From positions 186,001 to 250,000 of the forward strand of contig JAUKTV010000014.1 of NCBI GenBank assembly GCA_030549205.1: 64,000 nt of DNA. The letters are read 5' to 3'. Below are positions 40,659 through 48,868 of this stretch, piece by piece. How positions within the stretch are numbered: the stretch's first letter is position 1; the number at the start of each line of letters is the position of its first letter. The DNA is from Apiosordaria backusii. Lineage: Eukaryota; Ascomycota; Sordariomycetes; Sordariales; Lasiosphaeriaceae. The position numbers and the translations under genes were made by a program. The notes beneath the pieces were generated by a model, which saw only the letters and a program-made list of their open reading frames with translations, ran no database searches and was not told the DNA's origin.

Positions 40659-42836
40659 ATGGCCGGAAACATCAACACCCAGGGGGGAACTTCAACCCGA
40701 CCCACTATCGACCAACTCCTCGCCCGCGTCCAGGAGCTTGAGGACAAGTCACGCCTCTCCCATGACACCCTCACGCAGGAGAACGCCATGCTCCACCTGG
40801 AGATTGGCACCTTGCGTAAAGAAGGAGAGCGTGCCAAGCTCGAGGCACCCGACCGCTACGGAGGTGCAAAAGGAGAACTGGGAGGATTTTTGATCCAACT
40901 CAAGGCATATTTTCGGTACTACCCTTCTCGTTTCCCGGATGAAGAATCCAAGGTCGTGTACGCTGCGTCCAGGCTCAGGGACAAGGCACTCACCTGGTTC
41001 GAGCCAATCCTGGGAGACTATTTCGACAACAAGCACGACGAGAGGGAGGATGTCACCAAGAAGTGTTTCAATTCGTACAAGGGTTTTGAAGAGAAGATCA
41101 AGGAGGTGTTTGGAGAGTACGATGAGGGCAGGCGTGCCCAGGAACGACTGGCCAACCTTAAGCAGACCAGGTCTGCTGCCGACTACGCTGCGGTGTTCAG
41201 GACGGATGCACTCCGCAGCGAGATCAACGACGAGGGGTTGATGCAGTTGTTCTACAACGGGCTTAAGGAAGAAGTCAAGGATGAGCTGTACCAACAGGAG
41301 CGGCCGGAGACTATCGACGAGTACATCGCGATGGCGGTCCGCGTGGACGACCGACAATACCAGCGCCGCAGGGAGCGCAAGGGCACACGCGTGCAAGGAC
41401 CCTACCGTCCCAACGACAAGAGAAAGAGAAGGCCTTATGGGACTCACGTCTCAGGGACTACTCACGCGGGACCCATGGAGGTGGACGCAGTTCAGAAGCG
41501 GTTCAAAGGGAAGAGCGGTGTCAAGTGCTTCAACTGCGGGAAGATGGGACATTTTAAGAGAGACTGTCGGGCACCCAAGCAGCTCAGTTGGAAGGAAAAA
41601 GAGACGGCGGCAGTCGCTAAGGCAACGCGGGTTATCGAGATCTCCAGTGCTGAGTACGCCCGCGAGGATTTCCTGGACTCAGCGGACGACTACACCGACA
41701 GCAACTACGAGTATGAGACTCAGGAAGGAGAATTAACAGTCGACTCTGAGGGAGAAGACCGTGTTGTGGGACAAGAACTGCCGGCCAGGGGAGCCACCAG
41801 GCTAGAGGAAAGCACGGCTCCAGGGCCCTCTGAGGAAACCTTGCGGAGGCTAAGGCGGGTTTTCACCACGACAGTCCTCTCGAGTTTAGACACGGGGGAG
41901 ACCCTGAGGCAGGCCGAGGAGCGAGTTCAAAGGCTCGAGGAAGAGTTGGCAGAACTTCGGAACCAGCGAGAAGCGATTGAACGACACTACCGCGACCTCG
42001 AGGACAAGGTGGCGCAAGCCACGACCGACAGCCCACCGCTCGCGCAGCTGTGGCAGGGCAACGAGCGTTGGATCGTTCCCGAGGAGGAGTTCGGCAGAGA
42101 ATTCACACTACTCAACAAGGATGAGGAGGTCTGGGATGAGTTTTGGGCATCACGACCAGTAGCCAGCACCGGACTCGCGCTGACGCCAGGAGAGGTTCCG
42201 GAGTGTGGGTGGTATACTCCGTGCGAAGGAGATACACCACAAGTTCATCCACGACACCCGGAACACAGGAGAATGCCATGGTTCCAGTGCATCGCTCATG
42301 GATGCGCGGAACACTACCAGTCAAAGACCCTGAACGGGCACTGGCCGGTCAGAGAGGTCACCCAGACAGACCAACCGGTACCGGTGTCGAGGACTCTCGC
42401 AAGGTGGGGAGCGCCGGACGAAGAATTGAACGATTATTTCCTGTGGAAACAGGAGGACCCAGTCAAGCTGGAGGAATTCCAGGTCATACATGTCACGCCC
42501 AGGTACGCAAGGTGCTGCCTCGAGTGGGTGACAGGCTGGGGAGAGAACACCGCCAACGAGAAGGAATATGGTTTGACGTGGTGTAAGAGTGCCGATTGCG
42601 CTTTCCATCTACGAGCAAAGGCCCGAAAGCACCACGAGGCCAGCCCCAAAGGATATAAGGCACGCAGCAAGAAAAAGACGCAGAAAAGTGCCAGGAACAA
42701 GAAGTGGAAGGAAGCCCAACGACGATGGTTAGCCGATTTCGAGCTGCTGGACAGTTCGATGAAGGAGGACGCTCTGGAGGCACAACAACAGTCGGGAAAA
42801 GGGCCACGGCCTTTCGCGGAGGCCGCAAACCTCTAA
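40659..42836 (+). CDS. gag: Gypsy-3 Gag
   Basis: This 725-aa Gag starts MAGNINTQGG in a good context (CGCCATGGCC). It has a coiled coil (QLLARVQELEDK), a capsid region (GGFLIQLKAYFRYYP to ETIDEYIAMAVRVDD), a basic segment, and the CCHC knuckle CFNCGKMGHFKRDC (41526-41567). An acidic segment (DSADDYTDSNYEYETQEGEL), a second coiled coil, and the HPRHPEHRRMPWFQC...GC..HY motif near 42257-42315 follow. A Lys-rich C-terminus (KARSKKKTQKSARNKK) ends the protein. Gag alone ends at 42836. A fraction of ribosomes should shift at 42794-42800 into pol. Confidence 0.95.
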   Translation: MAGNINTQGGTSTRPTIDQLLARVQELEDKSRLSHDTLTQENAMLHLEIGTLRKEGERAKLEAPDRYGGAKGELGGFLIQLKAYFRYYPSRFPDEESKVVYAASRLRDKALTWFEPILGDYFDNKHDEREDVTKKCFNSYKGFEEKIKEVFGEYDEGRRAQERLANLKQTRSAADYAAVFRTDALRSEINDEGLMQLFYNGLKEEVKDELYQQERPETIDEYIAMAVRVDDRQYQRRRERKGTRVQGPYRPNDKRKRRPYGTHVSGTTHAGPMEVDAVQKRFKGKSGVKCFNCGKMGHFKRDCRAPKQLSWKEKETAAVAKATRVIEISSAEYAREDFLDSADDYTDSNYEYETQEGELTVDSEGEDRVVGQELPARGATRLEESTAPGPSEETLRRLRRVFTTTVLSSLDTGETLRQAEERVQRLEEELAELRNQREAIERHYRDLEDKVAQATTDSPPLAQLWQGNERWIVPEEEFGREFTLLNKDEEVWDEFWASRPVASTGLALTPGEVPECGWYTPCEGDTPQVHPRHPEHRRMPWFQCIAHGCAEHYQSKTLNGHWPVREVTQTDQPVPVSRTLARWGAPDEELNDYFLWKQEDPVKLEEFQVIHVTPRYARCCLEWVTGWGENTANEKEYGLTWCKSADCAFHLRAKARKHHEASPKGYKARSKKKTQKSARNKKWKEAQRRWLADFELLDSSMKEDALEAQQQSGKGPRPFAEAANL
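42794..42825 (+). promoter_or_regulatory. Gypsy-3 -1 ribosomal frameshift signal
   Basis: The slippery heptamer GGGAAAA (42794-42800) is in phase G GGA AAA with gag. A 6-base spacer (42801-42806) and stem CGGCC (42807-42811) / GGCCG (42821-42825) with a 9-base loop follow. After slippage the next codon is AGG at 42800-42802, in the pol frame. The pol frame is open from 42659, so the site lies inside the possible window. Confidence 0.75.
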
Positions 42837-45800
42837 AGGACCACGAGCTACACATCAGCGAGGTCGCTGCTGTACAGAGGAGGGGTATGAAAGACAAGAG
42901 ATTGCGAGTAGCAGCACGTTGGAAGGGTTTCCAAACGCAAGCACTCGTGGACAGTGGAGCAGAAGCGGACTTGATTTCACCAAGATTTGTGCAACAAGCC
43001 CGAGTTCCATGGAGAAAGAAGAAGGAAGAGGTCATCATGAAAGGACCTTTCCCCACGCAGTTGGTAAGCAGAGAGACGCTACCACTGGACATCACAGTGT
43101 CAGGAAAAACAACGACAGTGATTTTCGACATCGTGGACATGGGACCAGAAAAGGACATGATTCTAGGTCAGCCATGGCACGAGGACTACGACCCAGACAT
43201 CCGTTGGAAGGATGGTGGCCACCTACGACCGAGGACATATCGGGAGTATCCAACCAACGATGGGAGATCAGGGGCACGGCAGGAGCAGAGTGCAGGACAA
43301 GCACCCTCCACGGCACCACCGCAAGAGACACGAGAAATACTGGTGTACTCAATCGACACAGGCGGCAAGATCGAAGAAGTAGGGTTGGTAGGAACAGTTG
43401 CGTTGGTGGAAATTGCGGCAGCAATGAAGGACAAATACGCTTATTACAACAATTTGAAGAAAAGCGAGAAAAAGGAGGTACCGCCGGAATATCAAGGGCA
43501 TCCAGTGTTCACGGCAAAACACCTTCAGGGTCTACCAGATAGGGGACCATGGGACCACGAGATCAAGCTCAAGGACGGAGCAAAGCTCAAGCTCTTCCAG
43601 GTCTACCACACCAACGACAAGCAGAGTGAGGAGTTACGGAAGTATTTGGACGAGAATATCAAGAGGGGACACATCAGAGCATCCACATCGCCGGCTGGAT
43701 ATCCTGTCTTCTTCGTGCCGAAGAAGGATGGGAGCCCACGACTGTGTGTGGATTATCGACAGCTGAATCAGGAAACGGTGAAGAACGGTTACCCACTGCC
43801 ATTGATTTCGCGGCTGCGAAGTCAACTGTCAGGGGCACAATGGTTCACCAGACTTGATATGCCAGTTGGGTACGCGCACATACGAATCAAGAAGGGAGAC
43901 GAATGGAAGACGGCTTTTCGCACGCCTTACGGGCATTTCGAGTATCTCGTTATGCCGTTTGGGCTTACAAATGCGCCAGCGACTTTCCAGGCCCTCGTTG
44001 ATCACACGATTCGCAAGTATCTCGACAAAACAGCAGTTTGTTATCTCGACGACGTTCTCATCTACTCACGCACTCTGGAAGAACACAAACAGCACGTCAA
44101 GGAAATTTTAGACGCACTACACGGAGCAGGACTATCGGTCAACAAGGACAAGAGCGAGTTCCATGTGCAAGAGACGGTCTATCTCGGGTATCTAATCTCG
44201 CCGGGAGAAGTGCGAATGGAACCAGGGAAGATCGCGGCAGTCAAGGACTGGCCGAGACCTCAGGGAGAAACACCCGAACAGCTAAAGACAAGGGTTCGAG
44301 AGTTTCTGGGATTCACCAATTTTTATCGAATGTTCATACGGAACTACGGCGCCATTGCAAAACCATTGAACGACCTAACCAAGAAGGACGCCGAGTTCAA
44401 GTGGAAGGAAGAACAGGAGGAGGCTTTTCAAGCCATCAAGAATGCCATTACGGCGGACCCAGTACTCAAGCTTCCGGATCCAGGACGACCTTTCGAGGTT
44501 GAGACAGACGCTTCCGACTACGCCATCGGAGGACAGCTAGGACAACGAGACCAGGACGGGAAGTTGCACCCGGTAGCGTTCTTTTCGAAGAAGCTGGAGG
44601 GACCACGCAAGAACTACCCAATCCACGACAAGGAGCTGCTTGCCATCATCGAGGCTTTTGAGGAATGGAGGCCATACCTCAGCGGAACCAACTACGAGGT
44701 CCAGGTCTACACGGATCACAAAAACTTGAAGTATTTCACTACTACCAAGGTCCTCAACGCTAGGCAAGGCAGGTGGTCAGAATTCCTGTCTGAGTTCAAT
44801 TTTCAGATCCATTACAAAAAGGGATCCGAGAACGCGAGAGCAGACGCTCTAAGCAGAAGGGCGGACCACCACGAGGAAAAAGTGGCGGAGGAGTCACCAC
44901 CATTGCTGCAAGAGACAGCAGAAGGCACACTGAGGCACCCGCTCCAGCAGTGGGCTGAGTGCTGCGCAGTGTACCGAGAAGAATCAACAGCCAACAAGTA
45001 TCAGAGCAACATCGGCAGTGACGAGCAGGAACGATGGGCTGAACTGGAGTCTTTGGGGATCCAGAAGGACGACAATCACCGACTCTGGTATCACAATCGA
45101 GCTTATGTCGAGCCAGAGCAGCGGAAGGCATTGATTCAGGAAATCCACGAGTCGAAGCTCGGTGGACACATGGGAGTGGCCAAAACGACAGAAAAGATCA
45201 AACAACACTTTAATTGGCCAGGACTAAAAAAAGATGTGGAGGGGACACTCCGGGAATGTGATCTCTGCAGGAGAACGAGAGCAGAGAGGCACAAGCCGTA
45301 CGGATTCTTGGAGCCACTGCCAGTGGCAGAGCAACCATGGAGCTCGGTGACGATGGATTTTATTACCAAGCTGCCAGAATCCCAGGACCCAGCTACGGGC
45401 GTCAAGTACGACAGCATCTTGACAATAGTCGACAGGCTCACTAAGTGGGGGTACTTCCTGCCCTACAAGGAGACCTGGACGGCGGAACAGTTGGCGGATG
45501 TGGTGTTTCGGAACGTCACGGCGATACACACATGGCCAAGGGAATTCATTACGGACCGCGATACCAAGTTTGTGTCGAAGTTTTGGAAGGCTCTAATGGA
45601 GCAAGTAGGAGTGAAGAGCAAGGCGTCGTCAGCATATCACCCACAGACGGACGGCCAGACGGAGAGGCTTAACCAGATTGTTGAACAGTACCTTCGGAAC
45701 TACATCAATTTCGAACAAGACAACTGGGTTGAACTCTTACCAGCAGCACAGCTCGCGTACAACACGGCACCTACGGAGACAACCAAGGTCACACCATTCT

Positions 45801-46456
45801 TCGCAAACTACGGTTTCGAGGCGGATCTACGGCAAGGACCAGAGGCAAGAGTGCCTAGGGCGGCAGCAAAAGCAGGGAAACTACACATGCTGCACGCCAA
45901 ACTCAAGGAAGAACTCGAGTTCGTTCGGGAACGCATGCGCAAGTACTACAACGTCAAACGGCTCGAGGGACCTCGCTTGAAGAGGGGGGATAAAGTGTTT
46001 CTTTCAACACGAAATTTGCGCACAAAACGACCAAGTAAGAAGCTGGACCACAGGAGGGTGGGACCTTTTACGGTCGAGGAGAAAATATCGGAAACAGCAT
46101 TCAGGCTTAAGCTACCAAGTACTATGCGGCTACGGTCAAACGTCTTCCACATTTCACTCTTGGAACCGGCACCACGGGCTGCCAGCCCAGACACACAAGT
46201 AGAAGCCGAGGACGAAGAAGAAGAGTACGACGTGGAAGAGGTACTAGACTCTCGTATTAGTAGCGGACAACTGGAGTATTTAGTCAGCTGGCTGGACTAC
46301 CCGGACACAGACAACTCATGGGAACCAGCAACGAACCTCAACTGCCCTGAGAAACTGGAGGACTTCCATCGGAGGAACCCGGGGCGACCTGGGCCTGGGC
46401 GGCCAGGAGGTGGTCGATCGGGGGGGCGTCGCCCAACACGGCGTTCCAATCAATAG
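42800..46456 (+). CDS. pol: Gypsy-3 Pol (protease-RT-RNase H-integrase-chromodomain), expressed by -1 frameshift
   Basis: This is about 1218 residues after the shift. The protease Asp-Ser-Gly is near 42947-42958. RT has FFVPKKDGSPRLCVDYR and YLDDVLIYS (44042-44068). RNase H has ETDASDYAIGG (about 44500-44530) and the intact linker KKGSENARADALSRR. Integrase has the HHCC finger (about 45150-45275), TMDFITKLP, ITDRDTKF and QTDGQTERLNQ. The chromodomain is at about 46220-46380 (YDVEEVLDSR, YLVSWLDYP, NSWEP). It ends in a Gly/Pro/Arg tail that overlaps the antisense gene (46338-46456). Part of the integrase (ESQDPATGVKYDSILTIVDR) differs from the other two copies. Confidence 0.95.
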   Translation, partial: RATAFRGGRKPLKDHELHISEVAAVQRRGMKDKRLRVAARWKGFQTQALVDSGAEADLISPRFVQQARVPWRKKKEEVIMKGPFPTQLVSRETLPLDITVSGKTTTVIFDIVDMGPEKDMILGQPWHEDYDPDIRWKDGGHLRPRTYREYPTNDGRSGARQEQSAGQAPSTAPPQETREILVYSIDTGGKIEEVGLVGTVALVEIAAAMKDKYAYYNNLKKSEKKEVPPEYQGHPVFTAKHLQGLPDRGPWDHEIKLKDGAKLKLFQVYHTNDKQSEELRKYLDENIKRGHIRASTSPAGYPVFFVPKKDGSPRLCVDYRQLNQETVKNGYPLPLISRLRSQLSGAQWFTRLDMPVGYAHIRIKKGDEWKTAFRTPYGHFEYLVMPFGLTNAPATFQALVDHTIRKYLDKTAVCYLDDVLIYSRTLEEHKQHVKEILDALHGAGLSVNKDKSEFHVQETVYLGYLISPGEVRMEPGKIAAVKDWPRPQGETPEQLKTRVREFLGFTNFYRMFIRNYGAIAKPLNDLTKKDAEFKWKEEQEEAFQAIKNAITADPVLKLPDPGRPFEVETDASDYAIGGQLGQRDQDGKLHPVAFFSKKLEGPRKNYPIHDKELLAIIEAFEEWRPYLSGTNYEVQVYTDHKNLKYFTTTKVLNARQGRWSEFLSEFNFQIHYKKGSENARADALSRRADHHEEKVAEESPPLLQETAEGTLRHPLQQWAECCAVYREESTANKYQSNIGSDEQERWAELESLGIQKDDNHRLWYHNRAYVEPEQRKALIQEIHESKLGGHMGVAKTTEKIKQHFNWPGLKKDVEGTLRECDLCRRTRAERHKPYGFLEPLPVAEQPWSSVTMDFITKLPESQDPATGVKYDSILTIVDRLTKWGYFLPYKETWTAEQLADVVFRNVTAIHTWPREFITDRDTKFVSKFWKALMEQVGVKSKASSAYHPQTDGQTERLNQIVEQYLRNYINFEQDNWVELLPAAQLAYNTAPTETTKVTPFFANYGFEADLRQGPEARVPRAAAKAGKLHMLHAKLKEELEFVRERMRKYYNVKRLEGPRLKRGDKVFLSTRNLRTKRPSKKLDHRRVGPFTVEEKISETAFRLKLPSTMRLRSNVFHISLLEPAPRAASPDTQVEAEDEEEEYDVEEVLDSRISSGQLEYLVSWLDYPDTDNSWEPATNLNCPEKLEDFHRRNPGRPGPGRPGGGRSGGRRPTRRSNQ

Positions 46457-46982
46457 TGTCTAAGGCGCCATGGAACTGGGCGTTTATAACGGCCTCTGAT
46501 TCACAACGTTCCGCCTCCTCGAGCTCGTCCAGCGAGGCGAGTCCCCGACGAACCATTTCATTACCCCGCGACGACAAGTGCTGGCGCTGACGCCGGAGTC
46601 GAGACAACGTGGCAAGGGCCTCTTGGGCTTCACGCTGGCTGCGTTGGAGGCGTTCCTCTGCGAGCTCCTCCTCGCGAGCCAGGCGTTGAGACTCGGCGAC
46701 AATGCGATCCACTGGACCAGGGGTTAGGCAAGAACGATAGGAGGAGAGGAACCCGCATGCACACTTACGCGCCAAAGCCGGCACACCAGTACCATCACAA
46801 GCACGCCCACGACGGACACATTCACCACAACGAGAAGAACGTTCCGCCATCTTACACGTAAAACCTTTGGAAAAACAGAAAGAGCACGGCATGGTTTCGT
46901 ATCCAAACTGAAGTATAGCGGCAGCCAGAGACGCGCGCTGAGAGGATTTCGAGCTGGGAGTTTTGGAGATGCGGTTAGACAT
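46338..46982 (-). CDS. Antisense Zn(II)2Cys6-type cysteine cluster / coiled-coil protein of gypsy-3
   Basis: Exon 1 is 46982-46769 and exon 2 is 46711-46338, giving 195 aa when spliced and 214 aa if the 57-bp intron is retained. The start is ATG at 46982 (MSNRISK); a conserved second Met at 46892 precedes the cluster. Cysteines in 46797-46886 are spaced CX2CX6CX8CX2CX6C, with basic residues (ECVRRGRACDG) as in fungal Zn(II)2Cys6 proteins. A long charged coiled coil (LAREEELAEERLQRSQREAQ) and an acidic tail with TIDWNAVLGD follow. The C-terminal GSSDGSPPVSQGS resembles the ends of the other two, but it lies opposite the chromodomain coding sequence, which may constrain it. It reads away from the 3' LTR, 126 bp from it. 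A regulatory role is inference. Confidence 0.72.
   Translation of the reverse strand: MSNRISKTPSSKSSQRASLAAAILQFGYETMPCSFCFSKGFTCKMAERSSRCGECVRRGRACDGTGVPALARKCACGFLSSYRSCLTPGPVDRIVAESQRLAREEELAEERLQRSQREAQEALATLSRLRRQRQHLSSRGNEMVRRGLASLDELEEAERCESEAVINAQFHGALDTIDWNAVLGDAPPIDHLLAAQAQVAPGSSDGSPPVSQGS
46712..46768 (-). other. Intron (57 bp) in gypsy-3 antisense gene
   Basis: It has a GTAAGT donor, a GCCTAACC branch site and a CAG acceptor, all on the minus strand. Phase 1, at the same place as in gypsy-1 and gypsy-2. The length is a multiple of three and lacks stops, so both spliced and unspliced forms are open. Confidence 0.75.
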
Positions 46983-47095
46983 AGTGAAGACGCAAGGAGC
47001 AGCGCAAGAGAGTAAGGGGACTTACGGAAGGAAAGAAGGGGAAGAATGATTGAGGAAGATGAAGTAAACCAAGGCCGTCGGGACGTCGGCCTGGA

Positions 47096-47108
47096 AGGAG
47101 GGGCATCG
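47096..47108 (+). other. Gypsy-3 polypurine tract region
   Basis: GGAAGGAGGGGCATCG ends at the 3' LTR. The GGAGGGGCATCG part is the same as in gypsy-1. Confidence 0.7.
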
Positions 47109-47499
47109 TGTCACAATCGTTGATGAAGAACTAACGCACGGAGCGCGGGCCGCTCCTAGCCAATCATTATGGACCAGTCGGGAGTGGAGCGACGGGCTCA
47201 CGGTGATCCCGGTGAGCAAGGCGACAGGATCACGGTGAGCGTAGTGAGCCACAGGAAGGAAAGGTGATCCAGATCGTTTGTAGGGAACGTGATCCTGGTG
47301 ATCCGCGGGTCTATATATACGGAGGAACTAGATAGCTTGTAGATAGTTCCGCAGTATGCAATCACAGCTTGTATTCACGGTATCTTGTGTTTACATTGAG
47401 ACATCTTGTTGTGCACTGTTTAGCTGCACCGAACCAATTGTCAGAAGTGGCCTTCAACCGAGTATCCCTTTCAGAGGTTCTGTACAGGGGTTCGTCACA
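47109..47499 (+). repeat. Gypsy-3 3' LTR (391 bp)
   Basis: No difference from 40210-40600 was seen. It is followed by the CTATA target duplication (47500-47504). Confidence 0.96.
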
Positions 47500-47504
47500 C
47501 TATA

Positions 47505-47879
47505 CTATAAATAGGCTATAAAATTATTAATTTTATAGCCTACTTATTAAAGTAAGGTTATAAGGTAAATACTAAACTTGCTTTACTTTATTAGGTTTTC
47601 TAAAGGCCTATAAGGTTTAAATTTATACTTACTATTAAATTTATTATACTATAAGGCGTATAAAAATTAGATTTAATAAAATATTAAAGGCCTGTAAACT
47701 ATAAGCTTATAAAAGCTAAAAATAGCCTTCTACTTTAACTATAGTTAAGTAGGTAGTTCTATAAATCCTAAAGGTAAGTAAAATAGTAAGAAGGTAAAGT
47801 AACCTTTTTAACTATTATTGCTATTAATAGTTATAGTATTTTACTATATAAAATAAAGCCTATTTTTTAAAGCTTTTAA
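47505..47879 (+). pseudogene. Copia B leader remnant
   Basis: This decayed sequence matches, in reverse complement, copia A 26354-26820. There is no gene. It ends in the 14-bp target duplication of the dispersed repeat (47866-47879). Confidence 0.55.
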
Positions 47880-48854
47880 CTTAAGGTTCAGTAGTATATA
47901 TACAAGACGTAACACATAGATGCTTACGATCAATACAACACTATCTTCAGGCTATTTAATATAGCTATTAGACTGGCTACTTAATCTATTAGGCCATTTT
48001 ATCCTTTATAATTATTACTGCGATATCGATTAACTTCGCTAACCAGTCTTTTACTTTATCCTTCTTTTTAAAAGCTTTCTTTTAAGTCGTTTCATTCTTA
48101 ATCTAATATTTCGGCTTAAAACTGATCAAATCCTATCTAAATCGATAGAGGTTAATATATTCGGTATAAAATAGAATAGCGATAGTATATATAGCTAACT
48201 CTTTAATAAAAGCAACGTTTATATTCTGTTTATTACTATCTTTCTTTAGTATAGTTATTATAATATCAGTAAATTTAAGGTATTTATAGCTATTTAGCTT
48301 TAAGATCTTATATTTATAGGCTTTTAGTATAGTAGATTATATACTGCTATTATATTAGTACTATCTTTTAATTATTAAGTTATATAGGACAGACCTATAC
48401 TTAATACTGCAATCGATTAAGTCTTAATATAGTAAGTAATATAGAAGAGAAATATAGTAAGTAATGTAGGAAAGGAATGTAGTAAGTAATATAGAAGAGG
48501 AATGTAGTAGGTAATATAAGAGAGGAATGGTAAAGAAAAGCAGTAAATAAGATCCTTTTTAACTTTATATAAATGCTAGTATTTAGCCCTAGTATAGGCC
48601 GGCGAAAAAGTTATCGGCACGGTTATAAATAATTCAGTAATAAAGGAGACGTTTAAAAGGTTTAGCTACAATATCATTATATAAGCTTATTATTAAACTT
48701 AATAGTAGAAAGTTCAGCTATATAATAAGTATATAACTATAACGGTAGCCCTAAGCAATTCAAATAGCATACCAGATCAGCTATAAAGAGAACTAACGCT
48801 AGGTATAGCATTATAAAAGAATTTTTTTTTAAAAGCTCTACTTTTTAAAGAGAC
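47880..48854. mobile_element. Unclassified dispersed repeat, copy 2 (975 bp, 13/14-bp TSD)
   Basis: It has the same start (CTTAAGGTTCAG) and end (AGAGAC) as the copy at 29549-30526. Flanks are tttaaagcttttaa and attaaagcttttaa (47866-47879, 48855-48868), one mismatch in 14. Copia A, at the matching place, lacks it and carries gypsy-2 there, which confirms the insertion limits. Confidence 0.72.
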
Positions 48855-48868
48855 ATTAAAGCTTTTAA

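Larger units (their letters stand above)
40210..47499 (+). mobile_element. Gypsy-3: intact-looking chromoviral Ty3/gypsy retrotransposon
   Basis: This 7290-bp element lies on the plus strand, with 391-bp LTRs (40210-40600, 47109-47499) that appear identical, and target duplication CTATA (40205-40209, 47500-47504). It is inserted 99 bp inside copia B. Gag, pol, frameshift signal, self-priming leader and antisense gene are all intact. Of the three copies it has the fewest visible defects. Confidence 0.96.
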
